Assembly: GCA_021823555.1 (NCBI GenBank)
Contig: JAKANW010000069.1
Span: 1 to 9,278 of the forward strand
Length of the DNA: 9,278 bases
Direction of reading: 5' to 3'
DNA from: Chloroflexota bacterium
Lineage (GTDB): Bacteria > Chloroflexota > Anaerolineae > Anaerolineales > Villigracilaceae
A program made the translations under genes and the position numbers. Positions 1 through 6,384 of the stretch are shown here, piece by piece. The notes under the pieces were generated by a model. That model had not been told where the DNA came from and did no database searches. It was given only the letters and a program-made list of their open reading frames with translations. Each line of letters opens with the position of its first letter. Within the stretch, counting starts at the first letter, position 1.

Positions 1-1
1 G

Positions 2-586
2 AATTATCCATCCGCCGCCCAAGCGCCCGCGGCCACGCAAGCCCCGCGCTACGTCCGCTACGACGTTGCCACGGATGGATTCCCCAGCATGGGTCCCGCC
101 GCCGCGCCGATCGTGATCGTCGAGTTCAGCGACTTTCAGTGTCCGTTCTGCCAACGATTTTACAGTGAGACATTCAAACAATTGATGGCGGCCTACCCTG
201 GAAAGATCCGCTTCGTCTATCGTCACCTGCCGCTAACTTCCATCCATCCCGAGGCCTTCCCCGCCGCGGAAGCCTCCATGTGCGCCAACGAGCAAAATGC
301 ATTCTGGGCGTTCCACGATAAGATCTTCGAGAACCAGGACAACCTGGGCGCAGATCTCTATCTGCAAATTTCCAGCGACCTGAACCTGAATACTTCTGCG
401 TTCGAGGACTGCGTGAACACAAACAAATACAAGGATCTGGTGCAGGCGGATTCGGATTTTGCCCTCGGCCTCGGTGTGCAATCCACGCCCACGTTCTTCA
501 TCAACGGATTGGCGCTTGTCGGCGCGCAACCCTTGACCGCCTTTACCCAGATCATTGACAAGGAACTGGCGGGAGAAATTCCGTAG
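2..586 (+). CDS. DsbA-family thiol-disulfide oxidoreductase, 5'-truncated
   Basis: The reading frame is open to the window edge, so the gene begins upstream; 194 codons are visible. The first ~29 residues are a Pro/Ala-rich linker (PSAAQAPAATQAP) that probably joins a lost signal peptide or membrane anchor to the catalytic domain. The domain shows FSDFQCPFCQRFY, a thioredoxin-type CPFC active site at residues 47-50 of the visible chain (codons from 140). It ends with the cis-proline loop STPTFFING, the usual mark of the DsbA/Thioredoxin_4 fold (BdbD-like). Such enzymes oxidise or isomerise disulfides outside the cytoplasm. Two further Cys (CANEQN and EDCVN) lie in the helical insertion. The ATG at 89 falls after conserved-looking upstream coding sequence and just before the domain, so it is unlikely to be the real start. 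The rhodanese gene starts 15 bases after the stop. Family assignment is firm; the redox partner is unknown. Confidence 0.9.
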   Translation, partial: NYPSAAQAPAATQAPRYVRYDVATDGFPSMGPAAAPIVIVEFSDFQCPFCQRFYSETFKQLMAAYPGKIRFVYRHLPLTSIHPEAFPAAEASMCANEQNAFWAFHDKIFENQDNLGADLYLQISSDLNLNTSAFEDCVNTNKYKDLVQADSDFALGLGVQSTPTFFINGLALVGAQPLTAFTQIIDKELAGEIP

Positions 587-601
587 CCATTGGAGTCTGC
601 G

Positions 602-1024
602 ATGAAAAGATTTGTTTTTCTGGCAGTGATTCTCCTGGCGGTGTTAACCGCCTGCCAGGGCAAGCCCGCTCAGGTCACGGGCGAAGCGGTCACGGTGGCG
701 GGCGGGTCGTACACAAACGTCACAGCAGATGAGTTAAGCGTCATGTTGAAGAACAAGGATTTTGTCTTCGTCAACGTTCACATTCCATTTGCAGGAAACA
801 TCGCCAGCACCGACTTGTCCATCGCTTACGATCAAATCGCCGATCCCGCCAACCTCGCACAACTGCCCGCGGACAAAAACGCGAAGATCGTGCTGTACTG
901 TCGCAGTGGACGGATGAGCGCCATCGCCGCCGAAGCGCTGGTGGGACTTGGTTACACCAACGTCTGGAATCTCGAAGGCGGCATGGCAGGGTGGGAACGC
1001 GCTGGCTATCAAATCGAAGAATAA
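602..1024 (+). CDS. Rhodanese-domain lipoprotein
   Basis: This 140-aa protein starts at ATG 602, preceded by GGAG at 592-595; a TTG at 590 in the same frame would overlap that ribosome site and is rejected. Residues 1-18 form a lipoprotein signal peptide: KR, then a hydrophobic core, then lipobox LTAC with the lipidated Cys at 18. A short linker leads to one rhodanese domain (about 40-138). The active-site loop is CRSGRMS with the catalytic Cys at 100, followed by the usual NLEGGMAGW segment. Single-domain rhodaneses carry persulfide sulfur or act in thiol or cyanide chemistry; the true sulfur donor and acceptor cannot be read here. The signal places it on the outer face of the cytoplasmic membrane. 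It follows the DsbA-like gene and precedes a YHS gene by 15 bases, suggesting a shared transcript and a role in extracytoplasmic thiol or metal-thiol chemistry (inference). Confidence 0.9.
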   Translation: MKRFVFLAVILLAVLTACQGKPAQVTGEAVTVAGGSYTNVTADELSVMLKNKDFVFVNVHIPFAGNIASTDLSIAYDQIADPANLAQLPADKNAKIVLYCRSGRMSAIAAEALVGLGYTNVWNLEGGMAGWERAGYQIEE

Positions 1025-1039
1025 AAAAGAGAGGTCAGT

Positions 1040-1210
1040 ATGGTCAAAGACCCTGTTTGCGGTATGACGATTAATCAGCAGGCTAACGTCATCACCACCC
1101 AGTATCAAGGAAAGACGTATTACTTCTGCTCGCAAATGTGCAAGATGATGTTCGAGCGCGAGCCTGAGAAGTACCTCAAGGCCGAAAATAATCAGGAGCA
1201 GACTCCATGA
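1040..1210 (+). CDS. Small YHS-domain protein (56 aa)
   Basis: The 56-aa protein starts at ATG 1040 with GAGG at 1031-1034, five bases upstream. It is essentially one YHS domain (PF04945-type): it opens MVKDPVCGM, continues with YQGKTYYFCSQMC, and ends with the family-typical FEREPEKYL. The three Cys, at 7, 30 and 34, are the presumed metal ligands. YHS domains occur alone or at the ends of heavy-metal P-type ATPases and related proteins, and are thought to bind metal; a metal is not shown here. There is no signal peptide or membrane segment, so it should be cytosolic. Its TGA overlaps the next ATG (ATGA at 1207-1210), a sign of translational coupling. It is the first of four YHS modules in the window. 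Confidence 0.88.
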   Translation: MVKDPVCGMTINQQANVITTQYQGKTYYFCSQMCKMMFEREPEKYLKAENNQEQTP

Positions 1211-2172
1211 CCGAACCCAGAATCGAAGAATCCCCCGAACCTGTAAGTGAAGCTTCTGTCGAGAATCGAAGGATCAGGATAACGGCATGGACTGTCATCG
1301 CCCTTGTGTTGGTCTTTCTTGGCGGACTCGGAAGCGGGTATCTCCAGTGGGGCCGCGACGAGACCGCCCAAGCCGCGCGCGAGAAGCAACTGACGCGGCT
1401 CTACGAGCAGGTCAACCCATCAGAGGGATACACCCTCGGAGTCACGTACGCCGATCTCGGACCTCAACTAGTCGAAGCGGGCGTCATTGATTACAACTCC
1501 TTCCTGCGCGTCATGTCCGCCAGCGGAGACGCCATCAGCAACCGTCAGATTGATATTTTGAAGCAGGGCAGTGACGAAGAAATAGTCATCACACGCGAAA
1601 ACGCCCACTTCCTGCTCAACTTTTTCTGGGCGGTGGGACTCGCCAACAAAAATTCGATTCTCACCGATGGAATGATGGTGCAATACAGCGAGGGTCAGGT
1701 CGAACGCTTCGCTTCCACAGGCGGCTGGACTTTGGCAACCAAACCGATCACCGACATCTACGCCAGCCTGGACTTGATTCCGCTCACCGCCGAGCAGCAA
1801 GCCCGAGTCGAGGAGGTGGCCGCGGCGGTCTACCGTCCGTGCTGCAACAATCCCACCCTCTTTCCCGATTGCAATCACGGCATGGCCATGCTTGGTCTGC
1901 TGGAGTGGATGGCCTCAAACGGCGCAACAGTTGACGAAATGTTCGAGGCCGCGAAATACTTCAACGCATTTTGGTTCCCACAGCAGAATCTTGAAATTGC
2001 CATGTATCTCCAAACCAGTCAGAATATAGATTTCGAGGATGCCGAGCCGCGGCAAATCGTCAGCGCGCAATTCTCGTCCGGGTCTGGGGCTACCATGGTC
2101 CATCAGCAATTGCAGGCAAGTGGTGTATTGCCTCAGGCACCGAGTGGTCAAGGCGGCAGTTGCGCGAATTGA
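1207..2172 (+). CDS. Membrane-anchored protein of unknown function with CC-x8-C-x-H motif
   Basis: A 321-aa protein, started at ATG 1207, which overlaps the YHS stop; AGGAG lies at 1194-1198. Residues 1-26 are acidic then basic, followed by one hydrophobic helix at about 27-47, so it is probably an N-terminally anchored protein with the bulk outside. The segment 50-200 looks helical and lacks a recognised motif. At 209-258 is a striking block, YRPCCNNPTLFPDCNHGM, then LLEWMASNG and YFNAFWFP. Its C212, C213, C222 and H224 are good candidates for a metal or haem-independent redox site. It is not a CxxCH cytochrome motif. The tail is Gly/Ser/Gln-rich and ends GGSCAN with a lone Cys at 319. I do not recognise the family. 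Its place between a YHS gene and an ABC exporter suggests metal binding or delivery at the outer face (inference only). Confidence 0.85.
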   Translation: MTEPRIEESPEPVSEASVENRRIRITAWTVIALVLVFLGGLGSGYLQWGRDETAQAAREKQLTRLYEQVNPSEGYTLGVTYADLGPQLVEAGVIDYNSFLRVMSASGDAISNRQIDILKQGSDEEIVITRENAHFLLNFFWAVGLANKNSILTDGMMVQYSEGQVERFASTGGWTLATKPITDIYASLDLIPLTAEQQARVEEVAAAVYRPCCNNPTLFPDCNHGMAMLGLLEWMASNGATVDEMFEAAKYFNAFWFPQQNLEIAMYLQTSQNIDFEDAEPRQIVSAQFSSGSGATMVHQQLQASGVLPQAPSGQGGSCAN

Positions 2173-2184
2173 CATGGAGGTTCG

Positions 2185-2412
2185 ATGAACAGAAAGCACA
2201 TTCGAAGACAAGCGCCGGCTCCGGAACGCAAGGAGTGGCCTGCTGTAGTTTACTTCTGGGGATTCGGGCTGGCAATTATCGGCTACCTCGTCGGCAGGAT
2301 GGCGCTGAACGCCTTGCCCCACCCTTATCACTGGTTATCCGGTCTGGTTGGCGGATTGGCTGGAATCCCCATCGGCTGGTTGTGGTATCACTGGAAAGGC
2401 GACATGTTTTAG
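2185..2412 (+). CDS. Small two-helix membrane protein, unknown function
   Basis: A 75-aa protein from ATG 2185 with GGAGG at 2176-2180. The N-terminus is basic (RKHIRRQ). Two hydrophobic segments at about 20-40 and 50-68 are separated by a short loop (ALPHPYHW), and the end is WYHWKGDMF. Gly-rich packing (VGGLAGIPIGW) is typical of small helical hairpins. It starts 12 bases after the CC-x8-C-x-H gene, and its stop lies within the ribosome site of the permease that follows, so it is likely co-expressed and could be an accessory subunit of the ABC exporter. No family is recognised. His46, His49 and His69 lie near the membrane edges, but no binding role can be claimed. Confidence 0.8.
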   Translation: MNRKHIRRQAPAPERKEWPAVVYFWGFGLAIIGYLVGRMALNALPHPYHWLSGLVGGLAGIPIGWLWYHWKGDMF

Positions 2413-2423
2413 GAGAAGCGTCC

Positions 2424-3523
2424 ATGTCCCTTGCGCGGCGCAATCTCTTTCAAGATAAAACACGACTCGCCTTGAGCGTCGGCGGGGTGGCGCTGGCTGT
2501 CATGCTGATTCTCATTATGACTGGCTTCCTGGAGGGGATGAATCGCCAGATCACTTCATACCTGGATCATTCGGACGGCTCGATCATCGTCGCCCAAAAG
2601 GGGATCAGCAACCTGCTCGGCGCGACCTCCCTCCTGCCACCTCACGTCGAATCGGACGCCGAGGCGGTTGAGGGCGTCGCAGACGTGATCCCCATCCTTT
2701 CGCAATTCATCATCCTCGACCTGCATGGCAAGAAACAGCCCGTCTATTTGATCGGCTACGATACCGAGCAAGGCGGAGGTCCGTGGGAGATTGTCGAGGG
2801 ACGCGCGCCGCAAACGGACGATGAGATCATCCTCGACCGCATTCTGGCGCAACGACATGACATTTCGCCCGGTGACCAAATCGAAGTGATGGGCAAAGAG
2901 TTCACTATCGTCGGCTTATCCGACGGGACGACCTCCTGGATGACCAGCTTTTTATTCATGTGGAAAAGTGCAGTGGAGATTCTCTTGCGCACTCCGGGGG
3001 CGGTCAGTTTCCTTTTGGTGGAGCCCGCTCAGGGTCAGGAAAGAAGCGAGGTTGTCGAGCGGTTGAATCGGCTCGAGGGGTCAACGTCCTGACCAAAGAA
3101 GACATGAAGTCCAATGACATCAAATTGTTCGCGCGCGTCTTTTCCGCGCCGCTGCGTTTGATGATCGGGATTGCGTTTCTGGTGGGAATCATGGTGGTCG
3201 GGCTGGTGATTTACACGGCCACGATTGAACGACAGCGCGAGTACGGCGTATTGAAAGCGATTGGCTCATCGAACCGTGTGCTGTATGGCGTGGTGACCGC
3301 GCAGGCGTTGTTCGCGTCGCTGGCTGGCTCGCTGACGGGAATCCTGTTGGCGTACGGCGCGGCGGATTTGATCATGTCGCTTCGTCCGCAATTCCTGATC
3401 GTCTTCGACCCCGCGGACATGGCCTGGGCGCTCGCCGCGGGACTTGGCATGGCGCTGGCCGCGGCGCTCTTCCCTGTGCGCGTGATTGCAGGGCTGGCTC
3501 CAGCGGAGGTCTTCCGAAAATGA
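2424..3523 (+). pseudogene. FtsX/MacB-type ABC permease, broken by a frameshift at the GGGG at 3077-3080
   Basis: The start is ATG 2424, with AGGAG at 2411-2415. The first frame runs to a TGA at 3090-3092 and the permease then continues one frame back to a TGA at 3521-3523. Adding one G to the GGGG at 3077-3080 restores a 366-aa protein, against 370 aa for the paralogue next door. The join then reads LEG/VNVLTKED, matching DGVTALP in that paralogue. The first part holds TM1 (about 17-37, SVGGVALAVMLILIMTGF) and an extracytoplasmic MacB-like domain. The second holds three helices, the REYGVLKAIG coupling segment typical of FtsX permeases, and a C-terminal PAEVFRK. The cause may be a homopolymer sequencing error, a true mutation, or less likely -1 recoding; no classic slippery heptamer is seen. 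The permease would pair with the one downstream and the YHS-tailed ATPase. Confidence 0.85.
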
Positions 3524-4632
3524 TCCGTCTCGCATTTAGCAATCTCTTTCAAAACAAGACGCACTTGTTGATTTCCGTGGGTGGCGTGTCGCTGGCGTTG
3601 CTGTTGATCCTCGCGCTCGACGCGATCTTCACGGGCGTGGAACGGCAGACCACCGCGTACATTGACAACAGCGGCGCGGATATTTTCGTAGCGCAAAAAG
3701 ATGTGCGCAACATGCACATGGCTTTTTCATCTCTACCGATTTCTGTGGTGGATGAAGTGAAGGCTGTGGACGGTGTAGAGGAAGTCACGCCGATCTTGTA
3801 TCTGAGCAACATGATCGTGGTCGGTGACGAACGCACACTGGCTTACGTGATCGGGTCGCCTGAAGACGCCACAATGGGCGCGCCGTGGAAGATGAGTTCG
3901 GGCAAACGCGTTCCTGAATCGGGCGAGGCAATCATTGACCAGCGCGTCGCACAAAAGTCGGACGTGAAACTCGGAGACACGGTCGAGATTCTGGCGCACG
4001 AGTTTACCGTGGTGGGCTTTTCGCAGGAGACGACCAACATCGTCAACTCGATAGCCTTCATCCCCGCCGCGGACTTTCAAGCCTTGCGCGGCAATTCAGG
4101 TGTGGTCAGTTACGTGCTGGTCAGAATCCGTTCGGGGGTAGAGGCGGAAGCGGCCGCGTCGCGGATCGAAGATGAAGTGGACGGAGTCACCGCGTTGCCG
4201 CGCGCCGCGTTTTCGAGTCAGGAAGCGCGCGTCGTCAAAGACATGAGCACGGACGTGATCGCCATTATGAACTCGATTGGCTTTTTGATTGGGTCGGCGG
4301 TGATGGCGCTGACTGTTTACACCGCCGTGCTGGCGCGTCGCCGTGAGTTTGGTGTGTTGAAAGCGCTCGGCGCGCGCAACGGACATTTGTATCGCGTCGT
4401 GCTGGCACAGGCGTTGATGAGCGTGCTTCTCGGATTCGTCATCGGACTGGCATTCACGCTTTTGATCTCGTTCATCGTCCCGCGCCTGGGTTTGAGCATG
4501 ACGCTGGAGGTCAGCCGCGCTTCGCTCGTCAAGGTCGGAATCGTTTCGTTGGTGATCACCGCGCTCTCTGCTATCCTTCCCATCCGACAGATCGCGGGTC
4601 TCGATCCCGCGCTGGTCTTCCGAGGAAAATAA
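3520..4632 (+). CDS. FtsX/MacB-type ABC transporter permease
   Basis: A 370-aa membrane protein beginning at ATG 3520, overlapping the previous stop (ATGA at 3520-3523), with GGAGG at 3505-3509. The order is: a short cytoplasmic start (RLAFSNLFQNKTH); TM1 at about 16-36; an extracytoplasmic MacB-like domain (about 40-245) rich in beta-strand-like sequence; then TM2 (249-271), TM3 (298-320) and TM4 (336-356). The cytoplasmic RREFGVLKALGA after TM2 is the FtsX-family segment that contacts the ATPase. It ends PALVFRGK. Four helices with one large external loop define the type VII/MacB-like exporter fold, which moves substrates across or out of the membrane by mechanical coupling. It is clearly a paralogue of the preceding broken permease, so a heterodimer is likely. 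No MacA-like adaptor gene is in view. Substrate unknown. Confidence 0.92.
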   Translation: MIRLAFSNLFQNKTHLLISVGGVSLALLLILALDAIFTGVERQTTAYIDNSGADIFVAQKDVRNMHMAFSSLPISVVDEVKAVDGVEEVTPILYLSNMIVVGDERTLAYVIGSPEDATMGAPWKMSSGKRVPESGEAIIDQRVAQKSDVKLGDTVEILAHEFTVVGFSQETTNIVNSIAFIPAADFQALRGNSGVVSYVLVRIRSGVEAEAAASRIEDEVDGVTALPRAAFSSQEARVVKDMSTDVIAIMNSIGFLIGSAVMALTVYTAVLARRREFGVLKALGARNGHLYRVVLAQALMSVLLGFVIGLAFTLLISFIVPRLGLSMTLEVSRASLVKVGIVSLVITALSAILPIRQIAGLDPALVFRGK

Positions 4633-4633
4633 A

Positions 4634-5461
4634 ATGACAACTGCAACCCTGCAAATCAACCACGTCAGCAAACGTTACGGCGTGGGCGCGACCGAAGTGA
4701 CCGCCGTGCGCGACGTGTCCCTGTCCGTTTTGCCAGGTGAGATCGTGCTCATCATGGGACCCTCGGGTTCGGGCAAGACCACCCTGCTTTCAATGTTGGG
4801 CGCTTTGCTCAAACCCACTGACGGAGAGATTCACCTCAACGGCACGGTCATCAGCGCGCTGGCCGAGAACCGTCTGCCAGATATTCGACTCAAGCAATTT
4901 GGTTTCGTCTTTCAGGATTTCAACCTTCTGTCTGCGTTGACCGCGCTGGAGAACGTCTCCATCGTGGCGGAACTCGCGAGAACCAAGGCGGGCGAGGCGC
5001 GACGAAAATCCGCTTCCCTGCTGACGGAACTTGGGCTGGGCGAACGCCTGAATTTCCTTCCCGAAAAGTTGTCGGGCGGAGAAAAACAACGCGTGGCGAT
5101 TGCGCGCGCTTTGATCAACGACCCGACCCTCATCCTGGCCGACGAACCGACCGCCAACCTGGATTCCAAGATCGGCCACGAGATCATGCGTCTGTTGCGA
5201 AAGATCGCCAAGGAGCAGCGACGCAGTGTCGTCATCGTCTCGCACGACCAGCGGATTCAAGACATCGCCGACCGCGTCCTGTGGCTGGAGGACGGTCAAT
5301 TCAAGGAAATGGTCACAATGGCAGTTGACCCTGTCTGCGGAATGTCCGTGCAACGCGAGAAGGCTTTGCACGTGGAATGGAACAGCCGCGGGTTTTACTT
5401 CTGCGCGCGCGGTTGCAGGGATGAGTTTCTTTCCGATCCCCACAAATTTATCCAAGTCTAA
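4634..5461 (+). CDS. ABC transporter ATPase fused to a C-terminal YHS domain
   Basis: A 275-aa protein from ATG 4634, one base after the permease stop, with GAGGA at 4622-4626. Residues 1-225 are a complete LolD/MacB-type ATPase: Walker A GPSGSGKT (42-49), Q-loop Gln94, signature LSGGE (146-150), Walker B LILADE (166-171), H-loop His204. All catalytic residues are intact. The usual end of such ATPases ([11 protein letters not shown]) is followed directly by a YHS domain (229-275): [14 protein letters not shown] and DPHKFI, with Cys at 235, 257 and 261. LolD-type proteins are normally about 220-235 aa, so the YHS is an addition of about 45 residues. The likely job is to power the two upstream permeases while sensing or receiving a metal through the YHS tail (inference). 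An internal ATG at 5318 could also give a free YHS peptide. Confidence 0.93.
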   Translation: MTTATLQINHVSKRYGVGATEVTAVRDVSLSVLPGEIVLIMGPSGSGKTTLLSMLGALLKPTDGEIHLNGTVISALAENRLPDIRLKQFGFVFQDFNLLSALTALENVSIVAELARTKAGEARRKSASLLTELGLGERLNFLPEKLSGGEKQRVAIARALINDPTLILADEPTANLDSKIGHEIMRLLRKIAKEQRRSVVIVSHDQRIQDIADRVLWLEDGQFKEMVTMAVDPVCGMSVQREKALHVEWNSRGFYFCARGCRDEFLSDPHKFIQV

Positions 5462-5694
5462 GCTCCGAAATCACAGGGAACTTCAACAAACACACAAGTC
5501 ACGGACACAAAACCAGACAAGGCCGAATGTCTTAATTTCAAGCGCACTCCTCTGGTTGAACGGCAACGCATCGCCCAGTCACATTGACCGAGTGATGTTC
5601 GTCATAGGCAGAATGGCTTGGAGATGTTACCGCAATTTGGCGGTGAGCGGGTTGGCTATAACTCGATAAGATAACGCAACTTTAAACTTTTCAC
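5462..5694 (+). other. Non-coding leader region between the ABC and FixH/FixG-like blocks
   Basis: About 230 bases with no supported gene on either strand. A + frame that stays open to 5669 is only the overrun of an alternative frame from the ATPase-YHS gene and has low-complexity, unprotein-like sequence. No convincing hairpin terminator follows the ATPase-YHS stop. The stretch is visibly more A-rich than the flanking genes in its first third, and holds the palindrome and weak promoter listed separately. It marks the only large break within the series, so the downstream block may have its own promoter. Confidence 0.5.
5629..5662 (+). promoter_or_regulatory. Candidate promoter with overlapping operator-like palindrome
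   Basis: A 16-base inverted repeat at 5629-5644 (ACCGC-AATTTG-GCGGT) is perfect in its five outer pairs and has one mismatch inside. It overlaps a possible -35 element TTGGCG (5637-5642), followed by TATAAC at 5657-5662 as a possible -10. The spacer is only 14 bases, shorter than the usual 16-18, so the promoter reading is weak. The position, 45 bases before a leader ORF and 80 before the FixH-like gene, is right for control of that block. A repressor or metal sensor could bind the palindrome, but no regulator gene is in the window. Confidence 0.25.
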
Positions 5695-5706
5695 GGAGGC
5701 ATTCCA

Positions 5707-5745
5707 ATGCGCTATCGCACCTGCAACGCCGGGGAGGATCAATGA
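5707..5745 (+). CDS. 12-codon upstream ORF / possible leader peptide
   Basis: ATG 5707 is preceded by GGAGG at 5695-5699 with an ideal 7-base spacing, and encodes MRYRTCNAGEDQ. Its TGA (5743-5745) overlaps the ATG of the next gene (ATGA at 5742-5745). The next gene also has its own GGGGAGG at 5731-5737, which lies inside this short ORF. The arrangement allows translational coupling: ribosomes finishing the peptide would uncover or re-initiate at the downstream start. The peptide has one Cys and no run of a single amino acid, so classic attenuation is not indicated. It may be chance, but two good ribosome sites this close are uncommon. Confidence 0.4.
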   Translation: MRYRTCNAGEDQ

Positions 5746-6383
5746 AACGGTTTCTCTACGCAAGTTCAATTTTGTTCGTCTTGTTCGCCGCCTTGTTCAC
5801 GGCTCCCGCGCCCGCGCGCGCCAGCGAAGGGGATGGCGGACATGAACTGACGGCGGAGGTGAACGGCTACCACGTCACCCTGTCCAGCCAGAACGAGTGG
5901 GCAAAGGGCGAGAACGTTTTGGTGGTCACGATTGCCGACTCGATGGGCATGCCCCTTCGCGACGCGGAGGTGGAGATCCTTGTCGCGCCGAAAGATGGGC
6001 ATGCCGAATCGGGCGAGGACGCGATGCCAGAGATGGACATGGGGAACGACCAGCCGCAGGGACCAGAACCTGGCGTGATGAAGCCAGTTGCGAATAATGA
6101 TTCTGAACACGATGAAAAATCCGCAAGCCCAATTGCGATGACCGAATCGGAACATGGTGTGTATACCGTTCAAACCCATTTCGAATCCTCGGGCGAACAT
6201 GACGTGCATGTGATGTTCCATGTGAACGGCGAAATGTTGCAGGCCGATTTTGTGGTGAGCGTGAAAGGTTCCAATTCCAAATCCTTTGTGTTGGGAAGCT
6301 TCGCGGCAATCAACGTTGCGATTGTGGCCGCGGCTGGCGCGCTGAAAAAACAAAAAAAACTTACTGCGAAAGGCGGAAAATAA
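5742..6383 (+). CDS. Exported FixH/YtkA-like protein with Met/His-rich insert and C-terminal membrane anchor
   Basis: A 213-aa protein starting at ATG 5742 with GGAGG four bases upstream. Residues 1-28 are a signal peptide (KR, a hydrophobic stretch, cleavage expected after ARA). The segment 34-83 (HELTAEVNGYHVTLSS, then NVLVVTIADSMGMPLRDAEVEI) and the segment 136-176 (HGVYTVQTHFESSGEHDVHV) form a beta-sandwich pattern like YtkA/FixH domains. Between them, about 86-137, is a low-complexity insert rich in Met, His, Asp and Glu, including AMPEMDMG, suited to copper or other soft-metal binding. A helix at about 182-200 and a Lys-rich tail anchor the C-terminus. FixH (CcoH) works with FixG in copper supply to cbb3 oxidase, and here a FixG/NapH-like gene starts one base after the stop. 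Family membership rests on pattern and context, so it is moderate. Confidence 0.7.
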   Translation: MKRFLYASSILFVLFAALFTAPAPARASEGDGGHELTAEVNGYHVTLSSQNEWAKGENVLVVTIADSMGMPLRDAEVEILVAPKDGHAESGEDAMPEMDMGNDQPQGPEPGVMKPVANNDSEHDEKSASPIAMTESEHGVYTVQTHFESSGEHDVHVMFHVNGEMLQADFVVSVKGSNSKSFVLGSFAAINVAIVAAAGALKKQKKLTAKGGK

Positions 6384-6384
6384 A

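Noticed and set aside
1825..1890. CC-x8-C-x-H block in the 1207 protein as a c-type haem site.
   Set aside because: Haem c needs CxxCH; here the spacing is CC-x8-C-x-H, so there is no haem attachment motif.
2160..2423. An in-frame extension that would lengthen the first permease by 88 residues at its N-terminus.
   Set aside because: It overlaps the 75-aa membrane protein in another frame, reads as Arg/Ser-rich non-protein-like sequence, and ATG 2424 has its own AGGAG and aligns with the start of the second permease.
3077..3092. Programmed -1 frameshifting in the first permease.
   Set aside because: No X-XXY-YYZ slippery heptamer is in the proper frame and no obvious pseudoknot follows; a one-base loss in a G run is simpler. 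Kept only as a minor alternative.
5226..5669. A long + frame overlapping the ATPase-YHS gene and running into the intergenic region.
   Set aside because: It is a different frame of a well-supported gene, Ser/Arg-rich, with no domain or good ribosome site.
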